From: Promethearchaeota archaeon
GTDB taxonomy: Archaea > Asgardarchaeota > Lokiarchaeia > Sigyniarchaeales > SOKP01
Length of the DNA stretch: 64,000 bases
Assembly: GCA_016839555.1 (NCBI GenBank)
Contig: JAEOUA010000003.1
Coordinates: 451,610 to 515,609, forward strand
Direction: 5' to 3'
The stretch's first letter is position 1, and each line of letters opens with the position of its first letter. Both the position numbers and the translations under genes were made by a program. Below the pieces are notes generated by a model that did no database searches, was not told the origin of the DNA, and saw only the letters and a program-made list of their open reading frames with translations. This document shows positions 8,389-18,030 of the stretch, piece after piece.

Positions 8389-9477
8389 TTATTTTCTAAA
8401 TTTAATCAGAAAAAAGATAAATAATATAATTCCTATAAACGGCATACTTAAAAATAAACCTATATAGATTAAATAACCAACAAAAATAAGTAGAAAGCAA
8501 ATCATAGAAAGAATAATTGATAATCCCCATGTTAAATAAATAAATTTTGGCCTTATTATTATATCAGAAAAATCTTGCTCAATCTGCTTATTAAGTTTAA
8601 TATCATTTTTATTATCTTTTTCTTCTGAATTCGTTATGTACAAGACTAATAGAAAGAAAACAATGAATAGGAAATAAATTATCAGCCCTAACCAATTTCC
8701 GAACCTATCTGGAAAAATGAACAAAGAGGTTTTGGTATAAAGGATTATTAAATAGAAAATTATTATAAAAAATCCAATATAATTAAAATTAAGTAGCCTT
8801 ATATTGAGAGTATTTCTTTTATTAACGTTTTTCAATATTAATACCACAAGTAATATTAGAGCTACTGACCCCCCAATACAAAGAGGAGCAATTAAAGGAT
8901 TAAATTCAGTTGATGCCGAAATATTTAAAGAGCCCCAAATTGTTAGAAAAATTAAAACTATTTTAGGTCCTTTTGAATTTTTTAACATTGGGAGGTGGGA
9001 TAATTCTATGGATTCTTTCGATCCAGTAAATGAAAAGATAAAAATTTCAGTTATTAGGACCGGGAGCATAAAAGAAAAAATCGGATGCCAGAAAAATACT
9101 AACGTTAGAAATTCATATATAGCAAGTATTCCATTAAATCCAAACATAGCCCCTTCAGAGTCAAGATAACCATACCATAACACTTTTGTTATAGGCCCCT
9201 CATATAAGGCAAATAAACAACCCCATAAATATAAATGTAATAATGATATTCGTTTCCATTTAAAGGCACAATTAAGATAAAAAAGGCTATGGAACATATA
9301 AAGAGGAAACGTTAATAATAAACCCCATAATTCGAGAAACCATAATTGAGAGGCGCCCGAAAAGACTTCGGCATAAAACATGCTGAGCAATCCTAATAAA
9401 AGACTCAATCCAATTTTGGATAAAATGTCATCATTTTTTTCAGCAGCATAATCTGTTTCTTTATTATTTTTAATCAT
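8389..9477 (-). CDS. multi-pass membrane protein, unknown
   Basis: A 362-residue protein with a charged cytoplasmic N-terminus (about 22 residues) and about nine or ten hydrophobic segments, ending in two long adjacent helices and a basic tail. A polar loop of about 35 residues (KDNKNDIKLNKQ region) lies near residue 290. The motif FALYEGPITKVLWYGY near residue 95 has polar residues within the membrane zone and may be functional. I do not recognise a family. No operon partner: about 190 bases separate it from mutL. Confidence 0.65.
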   Translation of the reverse strand: MIKNNKETDYAAEKNDDILSKIGLSLLLGLLSMFYAEVFSGASQLWFLELWGLLLTFPLYMFHSLFYLNCAFKWKRISLLHLYLWGCLFALYEGPITKVLWYGYLDSEGAMFGFNGILAIYEFLTLVFFWHPIFSFMLPVLITEIFIFSFTGSKESIELSHLPMLKNSKGPKIVLIFLTIWGSLNISASTEFNPLIAPLCIGGSVALILLVVLILKNVNKRNTLNIRLLNFNYIGFFIIIFYLIILYTKTSLFIFPDRFGNWLGLIIYFLFIVFFLLVLYITNSEEKDNKNDIKLNKQIEQDFSDIIIRPKFIYLTWGLSIILSMICFLLIFVGYLIYIGLFLSMPFIGIILFIFFLIKFRK

Positions 9478-9736
9478 TATAAGTCTGAAAAATAATTTTT
9501 TTGAATATATTCATAATTAAATTAATTATATATATATTTTTCATAAAAAATTCCAGTATTATTATAAAAATCTGAGTAGGATTTAATGAATTTTTGAGTA
9601 CTTTTCTCCTAAATGAGCAAAAAATCTACCCGCTTTTTACTTATAATCTACAAATTAATATTTTTCTTTTAAAATTTTTGAATGATGAAAATTAAAGGAT
9701 AAATCACTAACTTAATAGCCATCAAATTATTAGCTT

Positions 9737-10642
9737 TTAATCAAGTTTTTGATTTATTGCTTCTAAATATTGAATTGATTTTACAATTTCCTCATCCAAA
9801 TCATATTGAGGGGGTAAATTTCCTATATCAATAGCAATATATCCACTAAATTTATGTTTTTTTAATGCTTTCAATGTTCCATCCCAATCAATAGTACCTC
9901 TTCCAACTCCTAAATGTTGATTATCCCTTCCATCGTTATCAGAAGCATGGACAAAAAAAATCTTCTCTGCTAATTTTTCGACTGATAAAGGTATTAATTC
10001 TTTTTGAGCATGGAGGTGGCCGCAATCTAATACCGCTCCAAAATTGTCTGAGTTCACCCAATCAAATAATCTTAATATAGCATCAGTATTTGGGATTGAT
10101 TCATGAACTCTTGGCTCTAAGCACAGCTTTAAACCTCTATTATACGCTATTTCATCACATTCTTTAATACTCTCAACCATTATGATCCAATGGCGAGTCC
10201 AATCAAAGCTCTCTTCGACCCTAATTTTTATGGGGACATTGAATTTAATAGTATCCTCATACGGTTTTTCTGAAATATAATGTAGAGGTGGCATATGAGA
10301 GTCTAATTGAATAGTTTCGCACCCAAGAAAGTTTGCTAAATCAGCAGATTGTTCGAAAAGGTCTAAATATTTCTTCCAATCTCTACTCATTAGCTCGGGA
10401 AACACCACACACAAATTATTTACTTTTAGATCGAGTGAATTTAGGGTTTCTTTAATTAAATGTTTATTTTCTAATTCCTCTATTAAATTCTTTTTTCTCA
10501 TCGCTTCCAGCTCCGTTGTATCAAATCCAAGCTTTTTAATCTGCTTTAATGCTTCTAAAATATTTTTAATATCGAAACTCTCGCCATATTTTTGAAACTT
10601 TGAGATCGCATAGAGCCAGGCGCAACAAAATTTTAGTTCCAT
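9737..10642 (-). CDS. sugar phosphate isomerase/epimerase-like TIM barrel
   Basis: A 301-residue protein of the xylose isomerase-like/AP endonuclease 2 fold. Seen: LKFCCAWLYA in the first strand, LCLEPRVHES (metal-ligand Glu) near 190, GAVLDCGHLHAQ (Asp and His ligands) near 218, FFVHASDNDG near 240 and GTIDWDGTLKALK near 260, followed by GYIAIDIG. These are the metal-binding strands of the family. Substrate cannot be told; members isomerise or epimerise sugars and inositols. It stands alone. Confidence 0.82.
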   Translation of the reverse strand: MELKFCCAWLYAISKFQKYGESFDIKNILEALKQIKKLGFDTTELEAMRKKNLIEELENKHLIKETLNSLDLKVNNLCVVFPELMSRDWKKYLDLFEQSADLANFLGCETIQLDSHMPPLHYISEKPYEDTIKFNVPIKIRVEESFDWTRHWIIMVESIKECDEIAYNRGLKLCLEPRVHESIPNTDAILRLFDWVNSDNFGAVLDCGHLHAQKELIPLSVEKLAEKIFFVHASDNDGRDNQHLGVGRGTIDWDGTLKALKKHKFSGYIAIDIGNLPPQYDLDEEIVKSIQYLEAINQKLD

Positions 10643-10820
10643 ATTAATTCACATTGATTTTGTTTCTAGTGATCTGAATTGAATTAGAAATATAAGATTT
10701 TTTTCAAATATTAAAATTCAAGGTTTTCTTTTTTATTTTGTAAATGGATTAAATTTTATCATATATTTCATTTATAAATTCAAGAAAAAATCTTTTGAAT
10801 CAAAATAGAAGTGAGTAAAA

Positions 10821-11258
10821 ATGGCAGAAGAAATAATTGATTTAACCGAGGAGGAATTCAAATCACTCTCTGAAAAAGATAAATGGGAATTGCTAAAGTC
10901 GATCAAAAAAATTGTTCAAGATTTAAAAATTAGGGCAGATAAAAATTGTGAAGAATGCGAGAAGACCTTTTTAACTCCAGAGGATATCAATATTGATTTA
11001 TTCTTTCAGGATTGGAGGGAATGCGCTGAGCGTTGCGATGAATGTGGCGAAGAAGAGAAAAGAAATATGTGCCAACTCCAGTTCGAGCTAATGAATCATA
11101 TTGCTAATAGTCTTTTAGATGTACAGAAGCGTCAGAATTTACTCACCCAGCTCGTGCTCAAAAGAGATCAAGTGGGTTCAAAGTTATTAAAAGAATTTAT
11201 GAAAAAAACAGAAGAACTCAAAAAGAAGGATAAAAGTGTTGACGATATGTATCGTTAA
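10821..11258 (+). CDS. Cys-containing helical protein, unknown
   Basis: A 145-residue acidic, mainly helical protein. Six cysteines lie in the middle third: CEEC near residue 40, then CAERCDECGEEEKRNMC about 35 residues later, which could form one metal site. The rest is predicted coiled helix. The start is supported by an AAGTGAG-like purine run upstream. I do not recognise a family. It is divergent from the TIM-barrel gene and converges on mutS. Confidence 0.6.
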   Translation: MAEEIIDLTEEEFKSLSEKDKWELLKSIKKIVQDLKIRADKNCEECEKTFLTPEDINIDLFFQDWRECAERCDECGEEEKRNMCQLQFELMNHIANSLLDVQKRQNLLTQLVLKRDQVGSKLLKEFMKKTEELKKKDKSVDDMYR

Positions 11259-11315
11259 CTGGTAATCGAAACTAATTTATTAACTAATGCTTACTAATTG
11301 CTGCATACATTCATA

Positions 11316-14225
11316 TTAATTCTCAAGTTCCTCTTTAAGTGTTATTAACTTTTTCATTGCTTCTACGGGAGTGATAGAATTTATATCTATATCTTTAATA
11401 AGATTTAGAATCTCTTTTATTTTATCATCAACAACTCGTTCTTTTTTCACAATCGGTTTAAAAAAAGTGGTTTGTACCATTTTTGTTTCCTTTTCTCCTT
11501 TTTTTGAAGGAATAACAGAGGTTTTTTGAGCTTTTAATTCATCAATTTTAGCCTCTAATTGCTTAATCTGATTTTGTGTTACTTTTAAGTGTTTTTGTTT
11601 GTCTTCTAATGTTTCCACGCTCTTTCTCAATTCCTTTTGTTTGGCTTCTAACTCATCGGTAATATTTTCTAATTGTTTCTTCTTAGTATTAATTATTTTT
11701 TCATGAAATTTTCCTGGTTCCCCATGATTTTTATGATTATTCTTTTTAATGGTTGCTTTTAGAGGATCTTCTTCTTCAATCTGTTCTAAGATTTGGAAAG
11801 CCTTAATAATGACATCATCAGGTATTCCTGCTAACCGTGCTACGTGAATTCCATATGATTTATCTGTGCTTCCCAGTTTTAATGTGCGAACGAAATTGAT
11901 GGAGCCATCTTCATTTTCGATAATATCAAGATGATAATTTTTCACGCGTGGTAAATCAATTTCAGTAAGCTGGTGATAATGTGTACTGAATAAAGTCTTC
12001 ACCCTAATTTCATGGAGTTTTTCCAAAGTTGCGATCGCTATACTCTGCCCATCGCTGGTACTTGTGCCCCTTCCCAATTCATCAATTATGACGAGACTTT
12101 TGGGAGTAGCATAATTTAAAATTTTAGCTGTTTCCGTCATCTCAATCATAAATGTCGATAACTTTCTCGCTAAATCATCGGAAGCACCTATTCGTGTAAA
12201 AATTTGATCAATGATACCCAAGGTTGCGGATTTAGCGGGCACAAAACATCCCATCTGGGCAATCAAACATATCAATGCAACTTGCCTTAGAAATGTTGAT
12301 TTTCCAGACATATTTGGTCCAGTAATTATAAGAATCTGCTCATTTTCTGTATCTATATAGCAATCATTTGGAATAAAACATTCAGTAATATACATCTGTT
12401 CAATTACCGGATGTCTCCCCTCTTTTATTACGATTTTATCGTCGTCTGTAATCTGAGGTCTGCAGTAATTATATTGTTCCGCTATTTCTGCAAAACAAGA
12501 ATACACATCTATGTATGCAATATTTTTTGCTGTTTCTAAGATATATTGCACTTCCTCTTCTACTTTTGCTCTGATTTCACGAAATAGCTCATATTCTAAA
12601 TCATAAATCTTTTCTTCAGCAGAGACTATTTTTTGCTCCAATTCTTTCAATTCTTTGGTAGTATATCGCTTGGAATTCTTAAGAGTCTGACGTTCCACAT
12701 AACTGCTTGGGAGTTCCTTTATGGATTTCAAAGTATTTTTTGTGATTTGAATATAATACCCTAGAATATTGTTATGCCCCACTTTTAGTCCAGAAGTCGA
12801 ATTAAATTGTGATTTTTGGGCTTGTTCGTATTCTAAGATATATTTTCTCCCATTTCTAAGGATATCTCTTAACTCATCTATTTTAGGGCTATATCCATCC
12901 TTAATAATATTCCCTTCTTTAATGGTAGTGGGGGGATCTTCCTTTATAGAATCTGAGATAAGTGCTCTTATAGAGCTAAAATCATTGATTTGTTCTAAAT
13001 ATTTGGATATTTCGGGAATATCTGCTTTTGTCAATAATTCTCTAATTTTCGGAATCTTTTCAAGGGAATTTCTAATATTAATCAAATCTCTAGCATTTGT
13101 TCGATTTTCATAGGTAATACGATTGACATATCTTTCTAAATCCCCAATAATCCCTAATTTTTCTCTTAAATCAGACCTTAGAAAAATATCATCTTTAAAT
13201 TTCTGAACAATATTTAATCTATGGTTGATTTCTTCAATATCAGTAAGAGGCTGCAGAATTAATTTTTTTAATAGACGTGCCCCCATTGGAGTTCCCGTAT
13301 GATTAAACACAGAATATAATGTGGCGTCCTTACCTTTTCCCCATAATGATGATATTAATTCTAAATTTCTCTGTGTAGTAAAATCTAAATGCAAAACACC
13401 CTCTTCTTTAAGCAGATTAATTTTGAATATATTGGGAATTACGTCTCGCTGAGTCTCTTTTAAAAAGGCAAGTAATCCTCCTGCTGCTTGAGTGGCCATT
13501 TTCGAACCTTCTAACCCAAATCCTTTTAAGTTTGAGATATTAAAATGTCTTTTAATAATGGTATAGGCTTCATCATAATCAAAATAATAGTCATCATAAG
13601 TTTTAATTAGTGCTTGGGTAATATCTGTAAGAAAAATAAATAATCTCTCATTTTGTTTTAACTCTGAAGGAACGATCAACTCAACCGGACTATATCTCGC
13701 AAAGAGACTTAATAATTTCTCCATTGGATCTTTTTGATTTTCATAATATTCCGCTACGACAAATTCTCCCGTAGAAATGTCGGTAAAAGCACATCCATAT
13801 CCCTTGTTCTCCTTAACTAAAGAAGCTATATAGTTATTTTCATTTGATTTCAACATATCTGATTCTATTATGGTTCCAGGAGATAAGATTCTAACAACTC
13901 CTCGTTTCACTATTCTCCCTTTTACATCTGAAGGGTCTTCTAATTGTTCGACAATTACCACCGTCTCCCCTTTTTTTACCAGATTTTTCAAATAGTTCCC
14001 AGAATGATGTGGTATTCCTGCTAAAGGATATTCATCATCTCCTACTTTTCTCTTGGTTAAGGTTATACCTAAAACTTTAGATACTTTTATCGCATCATCA
14101 TAGAAGAATTCATAAAAATCCCCCATTCTATAGGCAACGAGATGATCTGTGTATTTCTTTTTTACACTATACCAATGTCGCATCATTGGGGTTAAATCTT
14201 TTATATTAATCTGCTCTAAAGACAT
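11316..14225 (-). CDS. mutS: DNA mismatch repair protein MutS
   Basis: A 969-residue MutS1-type protein. The N-terminal mismatch-binding domain has the GDFYEFF motif (Phe-x-Glu wedge) near residue 36. The ATPase has Walker A GPNMSGKS at 636-643, ELGRGTSTSDG and STHYHQLTEI, all intact. It is about 100 residues longer than typical MutS because of a charged coiled-coil stretch at about 800-910. After it comes QTTFFKP at 918-924, which resembles the clamp-binding pentapeptide of bacterial MutS, and the family's usual C-terminal ITPVEAMKKLITLKEEL. Works with MutL in mismatch repair. Confidence 0.96.
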   Translation of the reverse strand: MSLEQINIKDLTPMMRHWYSVKKKYTDHLVAYRMGDFYEFFYDDAIKVSKVLGITLTKRKVGDDEYPLAGIPHHSGNYLKNLVKKGETVVIVEQLEDPSDVKGRIVKRGVVRILSPGTIIESDMLKSNENNYIASLVKENKGYGCAFTDISTGEFVVAEYYENQKDPMEKLLSLFARYSPVELIVPSELKQNERLFIFLTDITQALIKTYDDYYFDYDEAYTIIKRHFNISNLKGFGLEGSKMATQAAGGLLAFLKETQRDVIPNIFKINLLKEEGVLHLDFTTQRNLELISSLWGKGKDATLYSVFNHTGTPMGARLLKKLILQPLTDIEEINHRLNIVQKFKDDIFLRSDLREKLGIIGDLERYVNRITYENRTNARDLINIRNSLEKIPKIRELLTKADIPEISKYLEQINDFSSIRALISDSIKEDPPTTIKEGNIIKDGYSPKIDELRDILRNGRKYILEYEQAQKSQFNSTSGLKVGHNNILGYYIQITKNTLKSIKELPSSYVERQTLKNSKRYTTKELKELEQKIVSAEEKIYDLEYELFREIRAKVEEEVQYILETAKNIAYIDVYSCFAEIAEQYNYCRPQITDDDKIVIKEGRHPVIEQMYITECFIPNDCYIDTENEQILIITGPNMSGKSTFLRQVALICLIAQMGCFVPAKSATLGIIDQIFTRIGASDDLARKLSTFMIEMTETAKILNYATPKSLVIIDELGRGTSTSDGQSIAIATLEKLHEIRVKTLFSTHYHQLTEIDLPRVKNYHLDIIENEDGSINFVRTLKLGSTDKSYGIHVARLAGIPDDVIIKAFQILEQIEEEDPLKATIKKNNHKNHGEPGKFHEKIINTKKKQLENITDELEAKQKELRKSVETLEDKQKHLKVTQNQIKQLEAKIDELKAQKTSVIPSKKGEKETKMVQTTFFKPIVKKERVVDDKIKEILNLIKDIDINSITPVEAMKKLITLKEELEN

Positions 14226-14399
14226 TATTCAATACATTAATAATTTCTATAGCTATTTAAAATTCTTTAATAAAGCTATAACAAATTAGTATTTATAAAT
14301 AAAAAGACTGAAAGAAATTTTAATTTTCATTAATGTTTGAAGATCTTATGAGTAAAAATGATATTTTATATGAAAATAAAGGAAGAATTAATTTTATCT

Positions 14400-16574
14400 T
14401 TAAGGATTTCTAATTGGTTCGAAAATATATATATATGGTATTCTTGAATTTATGATTAAGGAAATTAAATTAATATTAAGATGTACATATCTGATTTGAA
14501 AAATTTTTTTGAAATGAATTGTATCATTAAGCATTAAATTACATAACTTTGGATTTGCAAAATTATCAATTATTATATAATCCACGCGTTTAGTATAGCG
14601 TAAATAATTATACTTATACGTTGCTTGTTTATAGTAAATGATTTTTGTCGTATTATACACAAAATCTAAAAAATCTTGATATCCTGAGTTATTCACTTTA
14701 TATCTGAAATCATCATAATAAGGAGTTATTTGATTTAAATCAATACACCTCAATTTATATAAATATGTATGAGTTATCTTCCACGAGAAAGATGGATCAA
14801 TCATATAAGTCTGATAATCTATTGCATAAGTATTTAATAAACTTAAAGTAATATAATATGATTTATATGCTAAATCTTCAAAAGAATCACGATAATATCT
14901 TTCTTGATAATTAGGTATTGCTCTGATTACACAATAAAATAATAATATTAAAATAATAATCGCATTAGCGAGTTTTGAAAAAGTAATATAATTGTGTAAT
15001 TCTATCCTTTTTCTTTTTAAAAAATGATTTATTTTTTTATAAAAACTTAAGACGTTTAAATCAAAACGCTTTAGATAATTATTAATAAATAATAATTTCT
15101 TTTTTGCATAGAATTCTTTTTTATTGAGAAACTTAGTTTTCTTGAAAATTATCGAGAATAAGACTGGTACTAAAATTAATAAGCTTATATCTAAATATAC
15201 AATTAATCGAAATTCACAATAGAAAGTATTTATAATATTATACCAGAATTCATAATCCATTAGATAGATGGTAAGATATAAATTTAAGATGAAAAAGAAT
15301 AAGACTAAATATTTTACTCTCTTAATTTTTTTGCTCTTAAATAAATAAAAAATTCCAATTAAAATACCAATATTAAAGACAAGACCAATAGTTAATTTTT
15401 GCCAGACATATAATGTGGGTAAAAATGAAACATCATATGAATTAGAAATATTACTATAGCTATTAATTGAATCTATAATATAGGAAGAGTTTAATATAAT
15501 TAAAAATAAAGATGAGATTATTATAATTTCGATTCCAAAAAGGAATATCCATCGCTTTTTTTTGATATATATAATTATTTTATTTTTTTTTTCATAATAA
15601 TTATGAAATAAACTAGTTGGATCAAATATCCAATTTAATAATAATGTTAAAATTAATGGGATTGAAAGAATAAACAAAATTGATGTGATATGGATGAATA
15701 TTATAAAGATAAAAAGCAATAACTCAATAAATAATGATTTATAGTTTTCATTAAATAAAAAAATCAATAAAATTAGAAATGGAACTATAGTAAAATTGGT
15801 AGGCAAAAAATAAGTGAAAAAGGAAGGAAACATCATAGTGGCAGCGCAGACGAAAAAAATAATAATTATATTAAATTTTGAATCAAATTTATATAAAATA
15901 ATAAAAATTAATGTAAAAATCATGTAAAATTGTAATTTTGTGAGAAGGATCCCTGAAATATATAACCATCCTGAGGGGGCTATTGAATAGAACGGTATAA
16001 GAGTAAAGATAAATATTCTTGATGCATAAATTTCATCTACAACAAAAAGATCAAATAAGATATTAGATCCATAATAATACCAACCATGTTTTATATAATC
16101 TAACGCAAAACGCGAATGATTATAAAGGTCAACAAATTCTAATTCAATAACAAAACTGTTAATATATATATCAAGGAGGACAATTCCAATAAAAAAGAAG
16201 AAAAATTTTCTAAAATAGTGCCAAGATCTTTTTGATTTTTCTTTATTTCTAAGTCCTTTATACGCTCTCCAATAAAAAAATCCTTTGAAAGATCCCTTAT
16301 TTATAAGAAGAATCACAATTAAAAATATAAAATTACATAAAAGGAATAGGGTAAAATCGAAAGGACCGATATAAATAACTATAAAAGTGAAGAGCGTATT
16401 AATTATAAGCCCTAACATTAAACTAAAAACAAAATGTTCTAATAAATTGAACCGATCAATTCTTCTTTTAAAGATTATTCTGTCAAGTTGAAGTATAGAA
16501 TCCCCAATTAGTTCATATAAAAGAAGAATTAAAAGAAATATGATGATCATTAATATTTTCTCAGTCTTTACCAA
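14400..16574 (-). CDS. large multi-pass membrane protein, possibly GT-C glycosyltransferase
   Basis: A 724-residue protein with about a dozen or more membrane helices over residues 1-560 and a soluble C-terminal part of about 150 residues. After the fourth helix there is a loop with ELEFVDLYNHSRFALDYI, an acidic pair followed by a DxYxHxRxA-like pattern seen in GT-C enzymes such as oligosaccharyltransferases and mannosyltransferases. That motif and topology are the only grounds for the call. Very Phe/Ile rich, in keeping with local base composition. An alternative is an unrelated membrane protein of unknown role. Confidence 0.4.
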   Translation of the reverse strand: MVKTEKILMIIIFLLILLLYELIGDSILQLDRIIFKRRIDRFNLLEHFVFSLMLGLIINTLFTFIVIYIGPFDFTLFLLCNFIFLIVILLINKGSFKGFFYWRAYKGLRNKEKSKRSWHYFRKFFFFFIGIVLLDIYINSFVIELEFVDLYNHSRFALDYIKHGWYYYGSNILFDLFVVDEIYASRIFIFTLIPFYSIAPSGWLYISGILLTKLQFYMIFTLIFIILYKFDSKFNIIIIFFVCAATMMFPSFFTYFLPTNFTIVPFLILLIFLFNENYKSLFIELLLFIFIIFIHITSILFILSIPLILTLLLNWIFDPTSLFHNYYEKKNKIIIYIKKKRWIFLFGIEIIIISSLFLIILNSSYIIDSINSYSNISNSYDVSFLPTLYVWQKLTIGLVFNIGILIGIFYLFKSKKIKRVKYLVLFFFILNLYLTIYLMDYEFWYNIINTFYCEFRLIVYLDISLLILVPVLFSIIFKKTKFLNKKEFYAKKKLLFINNYLKRFDLNVLSFYKKINHFLKRKRIELHNYITFSKLANAIIILILLFYCVIRAIPNYQERYYRDSFEDLAYKSYYITLSLLNTYAIDYQTYMIDPSFSWKITHTYLYKLRCIDLNQITPYYDDFRYKVNNSGYQDFLDFVYNTTKIIYYKQATYKYNYLRYTKRVDYIIIDNFANPKLCNLMLNDTIHFKKIFQIRYVHLNINLISLIINSRIPYIYIFEPIRNP

Positions 16575-17011
16575 CTATTTATGAAGATTTAAAACGATTG
16601 ATATAATATTAGAAAATTCCTTTATTAATTTTTATAAAATATAAATTCTTGAACGTATTAATCGCACATAAATTTTCTGTTCTTCTTAAAACAATTTCTT
16701 AGTTATTTTTATCATCATATTTTTTTTAATTATCTTGGTTTTTTATCATCAAAATAAAATACAACTTCTATATTTTGGAGATCAAAATAATCTTATGTAG
16801 TGAACCTACTATAAAGAAAGAGTCTAAAAAAAAAATATTTAAAATTAGGATTGGAATAAAATTAGAAGAATATTTTAAAAGTATAATATATTATTTAGAA
16901 AAATACTCACTTTTTTTAAAAAAAATAATGTAAAATTTATATTTTTTAGTAAATTTGCTATAGAAACGAATAATTATTTAAACATATTTTTATTTAAATT
17001 CTCAGTTCTTT
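16575..17011. other. intergenic region ahead of porGDAB
   Basis: Very AT-rich with no convincing frame or RNA gene. Just before the porG ATG, TTATTTAAA (about 16975-16983) could be the TATA box; the usual spacing would place transcription start only a few bases ahead of the ATG, a nearly leaderless message. The short inverted repeat AGTGAACCTACT near 16798 is too small to interpret. Confidence 0.35.
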
Positions 17012-17614
17012 ATGTCAGTTAGTCATAACCAAAACAGCGTAATTAATATTGCGATTCATGCTCGAGGCGGACAAGGGGCAGTCACGGCTTCACAAATAAT
17101 AGTAGAGGCGGCCTTCTTAGGCGGTAATATGGTTGATGCTCACGCATATCCATCATTTGGAGCTGAAAGAAGAGGTGCCCCAATTCAAGCCTATGCTAAA
17201 TTATCAACCAAAGAAAAAATTTGGGATCGCTCCTTTATCGAACATCCCACTATTCTTTTAATTTTTGATGAAAGTGTTCTTAATCAAGATATAGCTTCTT
17301 CCTTAAAAGAAAATGGTATTCTTATTATTAATTCTGATAAAGAGCCCGATTATTTTGTAAATAAATTTAATTTGAGCGATAAAATTGAAATAATAGTAGC
17401 TAACATTACTAAATTAGCGATAGAAAATAATTTAGTAATTGATGGAAATCCAATTATCAATACTCCTATTTTAGGTCTATTAGCTAAAGCATTACCAGAA
17501 TTAACGCTTCAGAATTTGGAGAGAATAATAAAAAAACGGATGAATAAGGAGTTAAGTGAATTGAATATAAAACTCATAAAAGAAGGCTATGAGCTTGCAA
17601 AAATATTACATTAA
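17012..17614 (+). CDS. porG: 2-oxoacid:ferredoxin oxidoreductase, gamma subunit
   Basis: A 200-residue gamma subunit. HARGGQGAVTAS near residue 12 and HAYPSFGAERRGAP near 43 are the signature motifs of this subunit. It is the first gene of a four-gene operon in the order gamma, delta, alpha, beta, which is common in archaea. The complex converts pyruvate (or another 2-oxoacid) and CoA to acyl-CoA, CO2 and reduced ferredoxin, and can run in reverse. Pyruvate is the likely substrate but subunits alone do not prove it. Confidence 0.93.
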   Translation: MSVSHNQNSVINIAIHARGGQGAVTASQIIVEAAFLGGNMVDAHAYPSFGAERRGAPIQAYAKLSTKEKIWDRSFIEHPTILLIFDESVLNQDIASSLKENGILIINSDKEPDYFVNKFNLSDKIEIIVANITKLAIENNLVIDGNPIINTPILGLLAKALPELTLQNLERIIKKRMNKELSELNIKLIKEGYELAKILH

Positions 17615-17730
17615 ATTCAATACTTATTATTCTAAAGTAAAAAATTTAATTTTAAAGAAAATTAGTTCATAATTAGCCAATATTGGTTAATTTATCAATT
17701 TATAAGAGAAATATAGAAAGGTTATATAAA

Positions 17731-18030
17731 ATGCCCGATTCAAAAAAGGATTATCAAAAGATTTTGGCTTCAATTCAAACACCAGTAGAAGGAGAAGCTG
17801 GAGAAACTGGGACTTGGAGTAATATTAAACCCATAATCAACATAAATAAATGTACCCCTGCTAAATCCGGAAAATATACTTGCTTTAGATGCTGGTTATT
17901 TTGTCCCGAAGGAGTTATTTCCCGAACAATACCACCTGAAATAAATCTAAAATATTGCAAAGGATGTGGTATTTGTATGGAAGAATGCCCTGTTGAAGCG
18001 ATCAGAATGGAAGTGATGAATCAAAAATGA
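17731..18030 (+). CDS. porD: 2-oxoacid:ferredoxin oxidoreductase, delta (ferredoxin) subunit
   Basis: A 99-residue ferredoxin-like subunit. The second Cys set CKGCGICMEECP is a classic 4Fe-4S motif. The first (CTPAKSGKYTCFRCWLFCP) has its leading cysteine displaced by an insertion, as is normal for PorD. I take the ATG at 17731, preceded by GAAAGGTT, rather than a longer frame opening at a TTG at 17683, because the family starts here. Its stop overlaps the porA start by 4 bases (ATGA). Confidence 0.92.
   Translation: MPDSKKDYQKILASIQTPVEGEAGETGTWSNIKPIININKCTPAKSGKYTCFRCWLFCPEGVISRTIPPEINLKYCKGCGICMEECPVEAIRMEVMNQK

Noticed and set aside
14341..14412. Short plus-strand frame (about 21 codons) over the end of the membrane gene
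   Set aside because: Overlaps a longer gene, has no ribosome site and no family resemblance.
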